Assembly (NCBI GenBank): GCA_022750055.1 | Contig: JAKIWL010000002.1 | Coordinates: 209,042 to 273,041, forward strand | DNA length: 64,000 nucleotides | From: Thermoplasmata archaeon | GTDB taxonomy: Archaea; Thermoplasmatota; Thermoplasmata; Lutacidiplasmatales; UBA184 | Direction of reading: 5' to 3' | Shown here: positions 1-10,800 of the stretch, one piece after another | Layout: each line of letters opens with the position of its first letter | Position numbering within the stretch: the first letter of the stretch is position 1 | Translations under genes and position numbers: made by a program | The notes under the pieces: model-generated | Databases searched by the model: none | Told to the model about the DNA's origin: nothing | What the model saw: the letters and a program-made list of their open reading frames with translations, nothing else

Positions 1-15
1 CCCCGAGGCGCCCGC

Positions 16-1299
16 ATGACGCCGGCCTCCAACGGGGGCCTGACCCTGGCGGAGAAGGTGCTCGCCCGGTCCGCGGGCCTGGAGCGCGTCGTCCCCGGTC
101 AGATCATCGAAGGAGCGGTCGACCTTGCGATGATGCACGAACAAGGAGCGCAGACCGTGGCGCCCTTCGCCCAAATGGGGGCGACCCGCGTGTGGGACCC
201 AGAACGGGTCGTCATCGCCATCGACCACTGGGTCCCCGCCTCGACCGAAGGGGCGGCGGTTCTTCACCGCATCCTGAGGAAATTTGCCGCGGAGAAGGGC
301 CTTCCCCATTTCTACGACGTCGGAAATCACGGCATCTGTCATCAGATCCTCGCCGAGAACGGCTGGGTGGTCCCGGGCGACCTCGCGGTCGGCACCGACT
401 CGCATACGAACATGCTCGGCGCGATGGGAGCGGTCGCGGCCGGGATCGGGCCGACGGAGATGGCGGCCGTGCTCGCCCTCGGCAAGATCTGGCTCAAGGT
501 CCCTCCCACGATCCAGATCCGCGCCCGAGGTCATCTCGGGCCGGGCGTCACGGCGAAGGACCTGATCCTCCGGGTGCTCGGGGAGGTGCGGACCACCGGC
601 GCCACGTACAAGTCCGTCGAATTCACCGGCTCGACCATCGACGGGCTGTCGATGCCCGAGCGGTTCACGATGTGCAACATGACTACCGAGATGGGCGCGA
701 AGTGCGGCATGGTCGGCCCGGACGACAAGACGTTCGAATATCTCGAAAAGATCGCGAAGCACCCGATGCACCCGCTCTCCGCCGATGCGGACGCGACCTA
801 CGAGACCCAGGTCGACATCGACGTCGACGGGATGCCCCCGATGGTCGCCTGCCCGTATTCCCCGGACAACGTCCGCCCTCTTCCCGACGTCGCCCGAGAG
901 CACGTCAAGATCGATCAGGCCTTCCTCGGGTCGTGCACGAACGCCCGGATCGAGGACATCCGGGAAGGAGCCGCGCTCATGCGCGGGGAGCGAGTGCACG
1001 CGGGCGTGCGGTTCATCGTCTCGCCGGCTTCGACCTCGATCTACCAGCAGTGCCTGCGCGAAGGATTGATCGAGGTCTTCACGAACGCCGGCGCCGTGTT
1101 CACGAACTCGAGCTGCTCCGCCTGTTTCGGGGGGAACATGGGCATCCTCGCCCCGGAGGAGGTCTGCGCCTCCTCCTCGAACCGGAATTTTCCCGGCCGC
1201 ATGGGCGCGAAGGAGGCCCGCATCTACCTGATGAGCCCGGCCGCCGTCGTCGCCACGGCGATCCGTGGGGAGATCACCGACCCGCGCGAGCTCCAGTAG
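16..1299 (+). CDS. leuC: 3-isopropylmalate dehydratase / homoaconitase large subunit
   Basis: Aconitase-family motifs: GTDSHTNMLGAMGAVAAGIGPTEMA, GSCTNARIEDI, NSSCSACFGGNMG; followed by the small subunit. Substrate (leucine vs lysine-type pathway) not resolvable. Confidence 0.93.
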   Translation: MTPASNGGLTLAEKVLARSAGLERVVPGQIIEGAVDLAMMHEQGAQTVAPFAQMGATRVWDPERVVIAIDHWVPASTEGAAVLHRILRKFAAEKGLPHFYDVGNHGICHQILAENGWVVPGDLAVGTDSHTNMLGAMGAVAAGIGPTEMAAVLALGKIWLKVPPTIQIRARGHLGPGVTAKDLILRVLGEVRTTGATYKSVEFTGSTIDGLSMPERFTMCNMTTEMGAKCGMVGPDDKTFEYLEKIAKHPMHPLSADADATYETQVDIDVDGMPPMVACPYSPDNVRPLPDVAREHVKIDQAFLGSCTNARIEDIREGAALMRGERVHAGVRFIVSPASTSIYQQCLREGLIEVFTNAGAVFTNSSCSACFGGNMGILAPEEVCASSSNRNFPGRMGAKEARIYLMSPAAVVATAIRGEITDPRELQ

Positions 1300-1310
1300 A
1301 GGGGGCGGGG

Positions 1311-1832
1311 TTGCGCGACGTCATCGAAGGGCGCGTCTGGGTCCTTGGGAAGGATGTGGACACCGACCAGATCATCAGCGGCAAGTACCTGACCATCATC
1401 GACCCCGAGGAGCTGAAGAAGCACGTCTTTGAGATCGCCCTCCCCGAGTTCGCTTCGGCGGCACGAGCCGGCGACATCGTCGTCGCCGACGAGAACTTCG
1501 GATGCGGGTCGAGCCGCGAGCACGCCCCCCAAGCGCTCCGGGCTATCGGGGTGAGCGCCCTCCTCGCCGATTCGTTCGCGCGCATCATGTTCCGTAACGC
1601 CATCAACCTCGGTCTCCCGGCCATCGAGCTTCGGGGAGTCCGGGCGCTCTTCGAGAAGGGCGACCTCGCCCGCATCGAGATGGGGGCTGGCCGGATCACG
1701 AACCTCAGGACCGGTCGAACGATCTCGTTTCCTCCGCTCCCCTCCCAGGTCCTCGACCTTCTCGAGGCCGGGGGCCTCGTCGAGACGGTCCGGCGCCGTC
1801 TCATCGCCGAAGGGAAGGCGGCTGCCCAATGA
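1311..1832 (+). CDS. leuD: 3-isopropylmalate dehydratase / homoaconitase small subunit (TTG start)
   Basis: The C-terminal part of the long ORF 192-1832 reads LRDVIEGRVWVLGKDVDTDQIISGKYL...ENFGCGSSREHAP...LLADSFARIMFRNAINLGLP, typical LeuD; in-frame TTG at 1311 (522 nt). Confidence 0.9.
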   Translation: MRDVIEGRVWVLGKDVDTDQIISGKYLTIIDPEELKKHVFEIALPEFASAARAGDIVVADENFGCGSSREHAPQALRAIGVSALLADSFARIMFRNAINLGLPAIELRGVRALFEKGDLARIEMGAGRITNLRTGRTISFPPLPSQVLDLLEAGGLVETVRRRLIAEGKAAAQ

Positions 1833-2962
1833 GAACCGCGGCGTACGAGATCGCCCTCTTCCCGGGCGACGGGACCGGCCCGGAGGTCCTCCGGGAGGGT
1901 CGGAGGGTCCTGGATGCACTCGCCGAGGGGGAGCGGGGCCGATGGAACCTCACCGACTATCTCGGCGGGGGCCAGTACTATCAGACCACGGGCCGGGAGG
2001 TCGACCCGGAATCGTTGGAGGCGGCCCGGCGGGCGGACGCCATCCTCCTCGGCGCCGTCGGCTGGCCCGGGGCGACCCTACCGAACGGCGACCTCGCGGG
2101 GGGAGCCCTCGTCCTCGGGTTGCGCCAATCGTTCGACCTGTTCGCGAACGTGCGCCCCTGCAAGCTCTACGAGGGGGTCCGACACCGGATCAGCGGTGCG
2201 TTCCAGCAGGTCTGGACCCCGAAGAACGTCGACCTCGTCATCGTGCGGGAGAACACGGAAGACCTCTACGCCCCCCTCCGAGGGCGACTCAAGCGGGCCG
2301 ACGAAACCGAGCTGACGGTCGACACGCGGATCATCACGCGGAAGGGGGCGGAGCGCGTGATCCGGCACGCCTACGAACTCGCCCAGCATCGCCCGCAGGG
2401 GGCTCCCGAGGACGGGGTCAAGCGCCTGACCTGCGTCGACAAGTCGAACGTCATGGAGGGATGTCGGTTCTTCCGGGAGACCTTTGACCGCCTCGGCCCG
2501 GAGTACCCCGAGATCGAACGCGACTATGCCTACGTGGATGCGTTCACTCAGTGGCTCATCCGGAACCCCGAGCACTACGACGTCGTCGTCTCCACGAACC
2601 TGATGGGGGACATCATCACCGACCTCGCGAGCGTGCTCCAGGGCGGGATGGGCTTCGCCGCCGGCGGAAATCTGGGGGTGGACCACGGGATGTTCGAACC
2701 CGTCCACGGCTCTTCCCCGAAGCATGCCGGCCGCAACGTCGTCAACCCGTTCGCCACCTTCTTCGCCGTCGAGATGATGCTGCGGTGGCTATCGGAACGC
2801 CACCATGACGATTCCCTCACCCGGCAGGCGGACCGCTTGGAGCGCTCGATCGCCGGTGTCCTACGAGCCCGGTCCGCCCAGACGTACGACCAGGGGGGTA
2901 CGGTCAGCACGAGCGGGGCCGGCGACCGGATCGTCGAGGCCATCCGGGGACTGGCCGCATGA
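1829..2962 (+). CDS. leuB: Isopropylmalate/homoisocitrate/isocitrate dehydrogenase family
   Basis: ALFPGDGTGPEV, IVRENTEDLY, NLMGDIITDLASVLQGGMGFAAGGN, EPVHGSSPKHAGRNVVNP; 4-nt overlap with leuD. Confidence 0.85.
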   Translation: MRTAAYEIALFPGDGTGPEVLREGRRVLDALAEGERGRWNLTDYLGGGQYYQTTGREVDPESLEAARRADAILLGAVGWPGATLPNGDLAGGALVLGLRQSFDLFANVRPCKLYEGVRHRISGAFQQVWTPKNVDLVIVRENTEDLYAPLRGRLKRADETELTVDTRIITRKGAERVIRHAYELAQHRPQGAPEDGVKRLTCVDKSNVMEGCRFFRETFDRLGPEYPEIERDYAYVDAFTQWLIRNPEHYDVVVSTNLMGDIITDLASVLQGGMGFAAGGNLGVDHGMFEPVHGSSPKHAGRNVVNPFATFFAVEMMLRWLSERHHDDSLTRQADRLERSIAGVLRARSAQTYDQGGTVSTSGAGDRIVEAIRGLAA

Positions 2963-4143
2963 CCGAGCGGCGTGAGGTGGCACTCGTCGGCGGTGCGACC
3001 ACGCGCTGGGGGGTCCGCGAGGCGACGTGGAGCGAGCTCGCCCAGGAGGTCGGCGGGGCGCTCTTCCGAGCGATGCCCGAGCTCAAGGCGGGCGACGTCG
3101 ACTCGCTGTTCCTCGGGGCGGCCGAACCGGAGCGATTCGCATTTCAGTCCCACGTGGCCCCGCTCTGCGCGGAGCAGATGGGGCTCACGCCGCACCGCAT
3201 CATCCAGCGGACCGAGCTCGCGTGTGCTTCGGGCCAGTCCGCGATCCGATCTGCGTATGCGGCGATCGCATCGGGGCTCTCCGATATCGCGGTCGCGGTC
3301 GGTGTAGAGAAGATGAATCTCCCCTCGATGGCCGAGGCGAACAGCGCAATGGCCTGCGTCATGGACCGTGCGTGGGACGGGGCCCACGGGGCGACGGCCC
3401 CTCCGTTCTTCGCGATGGTGGCCCAACGGCACATGCTCGAGCACGGGACCACCGAGGACGCCCTCGCGGCCGTGTCGGAGAAGAACCACCGGTTCGCGAA
3501 TGCCAATCCCAGCGCTCAGTTCTACACCAAGACGTTCGACCGCGCCAAGATCCAGCGTCTGCCCTTGGTCGCGCCCCCTCTGCGGCTCGGGGACTGTTCT
3601 TCGATGACCGACGGTGCGGCCGCGGTGGTGCTCGTTTCGAACGCCCTCGCTCGTCGGTATACCGATACGCCGGTGCTGCTCCGCGGGAGCGGCCAGTATT
3701 CGGACTTTCACAACCTCGCCCATGCCGGCTCGTTGACGGATTGGGTCGGACTCAAGCACGCGGCCCGACAAGCCTACGAAATGGCCGGCGTGGGACCCAA
3801 GGACATCGACTTTGCCGAGGTCCACGATTGCTTCACGATCTCAGAGATCGTCGAGTACGAGTCCCTCGGATTCTGCGGGCCGGGCGAAGGCGGACGGTAC
3901 GTGCTCGAGGGTCGATCCGACCTTGGAGGGGAGGTGGTGGTCAATCCTCGGGGGGGGCTGTTGGGATGCGGCCATCCGCTCGGCGCGACGGGGATCGGCC
4001 AAGCGGTCGAGGTGTTCGAGCAGTTCTCCGGGCGCAGCCCGGCCAGCCGTCGGGTACCGGATCCGCGGTGGGCGCTCGTGCACAACCTGAGCGGTAGCGC
4101 GAACGTCCATTCGGTCATGATCTACGAGGGGGCGGCAGCATGA
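2959..4143 (+). CDS. Archaeal thiolase (acetyl-CoA acetyltransferase family)
   Basis: RTELACASGQSAIRSAYAAIASG active-site Cys region; FAEVHDCFTISEI; NPRGGLLGCGHPLGATGIGQ. Confidence 0.92.
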   Translation: MTERREVALVGGATTRWGVREATWSELAQEVGGALFRAMPELKAGDVDSLFLGAAEPERFAFQSHVAPLCAEQMGLTPHRIIQRTELACASGQSAIRSAYAAIASGLSDIAVAVGVEKMNLPSMAEANSAMACVMDRAWDGAHGATAPPFFAMVAQRHMLEHGTTEDALAAVSEKNHRFANANPSAQFYTKTFDRAKIQRLPLVAPPLRLGDCSSMTDGAAAVVLVSNALARRYTDTPVLLRGSGQYSDFHNLAHAGSLTDWVGLKHAARQAYEMAGVGPKDIDFAEVHDCFTISEIVEYESLGFCGPGEGGRYVLEGRSDLGGEVVVNPRGGLLGCGHPLGATGIGQAVEVFEQFSGRSPASRRVPDPRWALVHNLSGSANVHSVMIYEGAAA

Positions 4144-4682
4144 CGCCGGAACCTGCGCACGCTCCCCCGCGTCTGTCCTCGCCCCGGGGGATCCAATCGG
4201 TGGAGACCGAACGCGAGGGCGCACACGCTCCGCCCACGGAATCCAAGGAGACCCCCCCACTTCCATTCCTCCTCGATTTCTTCCCTCTGGAGGGGGAAAA
4301 GCATACTCGGCTCTCCCCGTTCTTTGATTCGCTTCGGAAGGGGCGGCTTACGACCACGCGGTGCGAAAAGGACGACCTCTGGCACTGGCCCCCCAGGGTC
4401 GTCTGCCCGCGTTGCCACTCTGACGATCTCCGATGGAGCGATCTGCCGATGACCGGGCGGGTGTACGCCTTCAGCGCGGTCCTCGCGGGGGCGCCCCTCG
4501 GGATGGAGGCGGAAGTCCCGTTCGTCGTCGGGCTGGTCGACCTCGACGGGGTCCCGTTGCGGCTCTTCGGTCGCATCGCTGGCACGGCTTGGGACCGCTG
4601 CCGGGTCGGGCTCGCCGTGACGGTGGAGCCCTTTGACCTTCCGGACGGGCGGGTCTTTTACCGGTTCCGGGCCCCCGCGTAG
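4140..4682 (+). CDS. DUF35-type Zn-ribbon/OB-fold protein (thiolase partner)
   Basis: RCEKDDLWHWPPRVVCPRCHSDDLRW rubredoxin-like Zn ribbon followed by an OB-like region; 4-nt overlap with the thiolase gene. Confidence 0.85.
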   Translation: MTPEPAHAPPRLSSPRGIQSVETEREGAHAPPTESKETPPLPFLLDFFPLEGEKHTRLSPFFDSLRKGRLTTTRCEKDDLWHWPPRVVCPRCHSDDLRWSDLPMTGRVYAFSAVLAGAPLGMEAEVPFVVGLVDLDGVPLRLFGRIAGTAWDRCRVGLAVTVEPFDLPDGRVFYRFRAPA

Positions 4683-4846
4683 TACGCGCTCGAACGGTCC
4701 GGCTCGCCGAGATCGAGCGGGAGCCTCCGCCGCAGGCGATCGAGGCGGCGATGGAACACGGCCCGTTCACTCTCCGCCCACGGTCCCCCCTCCGAGTGGA
4801 GTGCTCGGGGGGCTCGACGAGGGGAGCAGTTCCCTCGGAGAAAGAG

Positions 4847-4854
4847 TAAATATA
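4847..4854 (+). promoter_or_regulatory. Putative archaeal TATA box for aglB
   Basis: TAAATATA in an otherwise GC-rich intergenic region, ~45 nt upstream of the aglB ATG. Confidence 0.55.
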
Positions 4855-4898
4855 CCGTCCCGGTCTCGCGCGCCGACTTAGTCGGAGCTCTAGGGCGG

Positions 4899-7800
4899 AT
4901 GGAATCGAGATCGGACGGCTGGTGGAGCCGGCACGGTTGGACAGTCCTCGTCCTCGCGGCCGCCTTTTCCATCACGTTCCTCATCCGGACCCTTTGGAAC
5001 CTGCCGCTCTTCGAGCAGTACGGGACCACGTACTACTTCGCGGGCGGGTCCGACTCCTTCTACCACTGGCGCGTCAGCGACTACATCCTCCTGAATCATG
5101 CGAACCTGGTCCACGACCCGCTGCTGAAGTACCCGGCCGGGGCGATCAACCCGCGCGAGCCGCTGTTCGACTGGATGAACGCCGTCTTCGGCCTGCTGTT
5201 CGCTCCGCTGTTCGGCGGGAGCGCCATGTCGGCGGGGATGTTCTCCCTGGAGGTAGCGCCCCCGCTTTGGGCGGCGCTCAGCGTCGTGCCGATCTACCTC
5301 GTAGGCAAGGAGGTGAGCTCCCGACGGATGGGCCTGATCGCCGCGCTGATCTGGCCTTTCCTCGTGGCGAACATCGATTCCTCGACCTTCGGGTATGCGA
5401 ACTACCTGTCGTTCTACACGTTCTTCATCCTGGTCATGATCTACTCGTACCTCCGGACGATCCGGGCGGCCGGGACCCGGCGTTGGGTGACGAGCTACCG
5501 CCACCCCCGCGACATCCTCCGCGGCCTCCGTGACTTCCTGTACTACGAGAAGGCAGCGGTGAAGTGGGCCGTGTTCACCGGCGTGTCGTTCTCCGCGGTC
5601 GTCCTCACCTGGCAGGGATACACCTTCCTCGTCGCCCTCGTCATCGTGTTCGTCATCGTGCAGATGGTCGTCGAGCGGGTGCGTCGGATCGATTCCCTCG
5701 GGCTCTACCTCACGACCTGGATCGTCGGTCTGGTCGGCTTTCCGATCTCGTTTCCGTACTACTTCGCCCAGGGCGACTACCACATCTGGTTCCTCGAACC
5801 GGTCCTGATCTACTTTGGCGCGCTGCTGATCCTGCTTCCCTTCCTCCTGCTCCGCGACCAACCCTGGGTGATCAGCATCCCGGTTCTCGTCCTGACCTCC
5901 GCGGGTGCGCTGGGGGCGCTCGTCGTCGCCGCGCCGGCCCAGTTCGCCGACATCCTTTCAGGTCAGGGCTACTTCGTAAAGACGCTCATCTACTCGACCG
6001 TCGCCGAGGCCCAGGCCCCTTCGATCGACTCGCTGATCGTCGGGTACGGCGTCGTCACCTTCTTCTTCGCCTTCGCCGGGGTCGGGTTTGTCGTCTTCCA
6101 GATGGTCCGGGGCCGCTTCGAGCGCCGGCACCTCTTGTTCCTCCTACTCGGCCTGATCTCGATCTACCTGCCGATCTCGGCGGCCAAATTCTTCTACATC
6201 GGTTCCGCCGCCTTCAGCCTGCTGCCGGCCGAGGCATTGACTCGGGTCCTCGACATCGGAGGGTACCCGACCCTGCGCCGCAACGTCGTCTCGCTCTCCG
6301 ACCGCAGGAGTCAGCTCTCGGCCCTCCGTCGGTCGTTCAAGGCACGCCACGTCCTGGTCTTCCTTCTCGTCCTCGCCATCATCGTGCCCAACGTGTGGTA
6401 CGGCATCGACGCCGGCATCCCGTACAACTCGAAGTCTGGCTACGATAGCCAGGTCTACAACGCCCTCCCGCCGGCACTGCGCGTGTCGCCGACCAACGCT
6501 TCGAGCTATTATTTCGGGGCCGCCGGCAGCTCCCTCGATACCCCGAGCCAGTACGACGAGGCCGGGTACGACTGGTTGGCGACGCAGGACACGAACCTTC
6601 CTGAGCCTCAGCGCCCGGCGCTCGTCAGTTGGTGGGATTATGGGTTCCAGACGATCGCCGAGGGTCACCATCCCTCCGTCGCCGACAACTTCCAAAACGG
6701 CATCGACCCCTCAGGGAACTTCCTGCTCTCCCAGAACGAGTCCGAGGCGATCGGGGTACTCGCCACGACGCTGCTTTCTGCCGAGGCCCAGGCGACGGGT
6801 CAGCCCTATCTCCCGGCGGGCCTGAACGCGGTCCTCGCGGGCGACGGGGTGAACCTCGCAGCCCTCCATCCGCTGCTCGCCAACGCCTCCGCCGACCTGC
6901 CTCTCGTCGAGGCCCATCCGGAACGCTACGTCGCCGTCAACCCCGCGACGATCACGGCGGATAACGCGATGTACGATGCGGTCAGCTACTTCCTGGCCTC
7001 GACCCTGCCCCTGAGCCGGGTCGCCCAGGTCTACAACGACATCCAGGCCTACACGGGGTGGTCGATCCGATACCCGATGGTCGACTCTCGATTGATCCCG
7101 TTCTCCGGGCAGAACACCGGCATCTTCTACGCGCCGGCCGACCTGACCGGGCGCGTGATCGGCCCCGGCGGCGAGCCGACCTCGTACTACACCGTCTCCG
7201 TCGTCGGCTCGGACGGGAACTCCTACCCGGCGGGAACGCTTCCCGCCGGCGTGACCGCGGTCACGTACAACATCAACAATACGCCGGCGTTCTACAACAC
7301 GATGATCTACCACACCTACTTCGGCTATTCTGCCCAAGAGGTCGGACAGGCCGCGGGCGTCCCGTGGCTCTCCCAATCTCAGCAGGAACAGACAGACCCG
7401 CTCCAACCCGGCTGGATGCTCCAACACTTCCAGGTGGTCTATCGGACCGCCTACGCCTGCCCCCAGCCGAACCAGACGGCCGGTTCGAGCTGCTTCCGCG
7501 CGACGAACGTCCCGACCGCCCAGCACATCCAGTCCAAGGAGAAGGGATCGTCGGACCTCTCCCTCGGCTCCTACTTCCAGGGGGGCGAGGCGATCCTACA
7601 GTACTATCCGGGCGTCCCGACCGTCGGCAATGTGGTCCTCCCGAACGGCCGGGCAGTGCCTGATGCCCGGGTCACCGCCTACGACGGGTGGGGGGTACCG
7701 CACATGACGACCTTGACGGGGTCGGACGGCGCGTATTCGCTGATCCTGCCCCCCGGCCGCGATACGATCAACGTGTCGACCGGCTCGCTCAACCTCATCA

Positions 7801-10800
7801 CCCAGGCCGGTGCCACCCACCTCGCTACGTTCAACGTCACGGTGCCCAGCGCCTACGGTCTTTCCGATAGCGCGCCGACGATGGTCCAGCCGCTCGTGAT
7901 CCAGCCCGCGACCGTGGAGGGCTTCCTGAGCTGGTCGGCATCGAACAGTTCCTCGGGCAGTCCGTCCCCTGTCGTGGGGGCCACGGTGGTCCTCTGGGGC
8001 CACAACCTGTCGCGCCTCGCCGGGATCACGGATGCCAGCGGCTCGTTCGGGCTGCGCAACGTGCCCCCCGGCATCTACAATGTCTCGATCGTCTACCGCA
8101 GTTCGAACTTCACCGAGTCAACGGCGACCGCCCTCCCCGGGAAGAACGTCAACGAGACCCTCAGCCTCTCGGAGGGGGAGGTGCGGGGCACCGTGAAGGA
8201 CTCGGCCGGCCGGGTGGCGACCGGCGTGTTGGTCACGGTGAGCGGCGCGCTCGGGGTCATCGCGACCGGCTCGACGAACTCCTCCGGACGCTACCGTATC
8301 GCTGACCTGGGTCCGGGCAACTATACGGTCGTCGCCTCGACGCAGTCCCCCCGGCAGGGCTCGCTCAGCCAGGCCCTGAACCTCGCCACCCCCGGCGCGA
8401 ACAAGACGCTCAACTTTACCATCGTGCCTGTGGGTCCGGTATCGGTCGAGGTCCTGAGGGACGGCACCCCGGTGTCCGGGACTCCGGTGCGGTTCACGCA
8501 GTGGCTACCGCCGGTCGTCTCGGTGGGACCGACGAACAACTCGACCGCCGCCCACGTCACCCAACAGAAGGCGAACTCTACCGTGGTGCTCACGAACGCC
8601 GACGGCGTGGCCGCGGAGCTGCTCCCGGCAGGGAACTACTCGGTCTACGCACTCGGGTACAACGGCTCGGGCTACTTTGCGGGATACTGGTCGGGCCCCA
8701 TCGGTCCCGGCCTGCCGGACCCGCCCCCGATCTCGGTCTATCCGGCCTCGGAACTCTTCGGATCCGTGACCGGGACGGTGAACGCCTCGGTCAGCGTGCC
8801 GATCGAGGTCGCCGCGTACAATCACCTCGGTAAGGTGGTCTGGGCGTTCGCCAATTCGAGCGGCCGCTACGCCCTCTGGCTGCCGAACGGCGAGTACTCC
8901 GTCCTTGCGTTCAGCCCCAACCCGAACCAGGCGGTCCTTGCGAAGGCCGTCGTATCGGGGACCACCCGCCTGGACCTCGTCACGACCCCGACCAGTCTCG
9001 CGACGACGGTCGTGACCGACAACGCGACGGGCCGGCCGATCCTCGGAGCTTCGGTGAACTTTACCCTCGAATCGAACGGCGCCACCGTCGCCGCTACCTC
9101 GGACTCGCACGGCAATGCCTCGGCGGTCCTGCCGAGCGTCCCGCCGCCCTCGAGCCGCGGAGCTCCCCCTGTGTACTGCATCAACGTCACCGCGACGGGC
9201 TACCTCGGAAGTTCGCGCTGCGGAGTGGCGGCCGGAACGCTGCCGACCGGATCGGCCGTCCGTCTCGTGGGCGCGCCCGTCCAGGTGACGATCCTCTTGA
9301 TGGGTCTCCCGGGCGGGGCGTCGGTCCACGTCAACCTCACCGCGACCTCGCCGGGGGCTCGCACCCTCCGCACGAACGGGAGCTCTCCCATCGCGGTCTC
9401 GATCAGCCCAGGGTCGTACTCGGTCACGGCGTGGGCTCCCGGCTCGCCGACCGGGTTCTACTTCCCGGTCGCGGCGACCTCCTTCACCGTGGCCCCCGGT
9501 GCCATCCCGTCCTCCGTGACGGTTCGATTGACCGATCAGGTCGAAAGCCACGGGACCCTGACGGTGCCGGCGGGCGCCTCGGCTCCGAGAGCCCAGGTCG
9601 AGTTCGTTTCCCCCGTGATGAACGAGACCGTCAGCTACGGTGCGCTCGTGAACGGATTCTACCTCGCGCCGGGCAGCTATGAGTTCATCGCGACCGTACC
9701 CGGCCCGCAGGCGAACCAGGGCTGGATCGCCTTTGGAACGGTCAGCTTGAGCCTGACCGGAACCCTCTCCACGGCCTTCCACCTGACCGGGGCCTCGGTC
9801 TCCTTCGAAGGGTCGGTCAACCTTCCCACGATCACCCCACTGACAGCGTCGGCCGTGGTGGCGTTCGTGAGTCCGTCGGGATTCGATTTCCCAGCGTTCG
9901 TCTCGTCGGGGTCGTACAACGCGACCCTGCCGGCGAACGTGACCTATACGCCGTTCTTGAACGTCACGGCCCCGGTCGTGCGAAACAACGTCTCGGTCGT
10001 CGAGGCCCTGAGCGTCCCGAGGGGGCAGGTGTGCGCCGTCCGGCCCGTTGGGACCTCCTGTGACATCACGCTCGTCGGACGAGAGGTCAACCTGACCCTC
10101 GACGGCCTCCTATCCGTGGCGAACTCACCGGCCCTCGTGCCGGGGTCGGTGCTGCTCGAGGGGCCAGCCCCGACGATGCTCCTGACTCGGCTCGTCACGA
10201 GTGCGAACGGCTCCTTTTCCGTCTCGCTCTCGCCGGGCGTCTACACGGTCTACGCGAACTCCACCGGCGGAACGTACGCCCAGCTATCGAGCGTCTCGCT
10301 CGTCTTCGGGAACTCCGAACCGCTGTCCTTGACCCTGAGGCCGGCCTGGACCGCCGCGTTGACCGTCCTGCCTCCCGCGGGTCAGACCGTCGGCCCGGTG
10401 CGATTGTCGATCCAGACGGCGGCCGGCGCCGACCTCGTCCTGCCGGACGTGAGCCTCGGGGCGCCCCTGTCCGTGCCGCTCCCGGTCGGGACCTACCTAG
10501 CGACCGCGAGCGCGAGTTCGAGCCCCTACGGGGTCCCGACCAACGCCACCGCGAGCATCACCTTCAATCTCTTCTCCGGGAATGTGGGCCTCTCCCTCGC
10601 CCTCACCGAGCAGATCGTTCGGGCGGTCGTCCTCTCCATCACCCTTCCGACGAACCTGACCCAATCGATTCTCCTGCCGCCCTCGGGAGGGACCGTCTCC
10701 CTCGGCTTCTCCGTCCACAACACGGGGAACATTCCGGTGAGCGTAACCGTGATCGGGAACCCCTCGACGTGGAATTTTACGATCACCCCGTCGAACTTCA

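Noticed and set aside
2575-3825. 416-aa minus-strand ORF
   Set aside because: Antisense to the thiolase gene; shadow ORF.
8505-9782. 425-aa minus-strand ORF antisense to aglB repeats
   Set aside because: Charged low-complexity (R/D/G-rich) shadow of a Ser/Thr/Gly-rich coding region.
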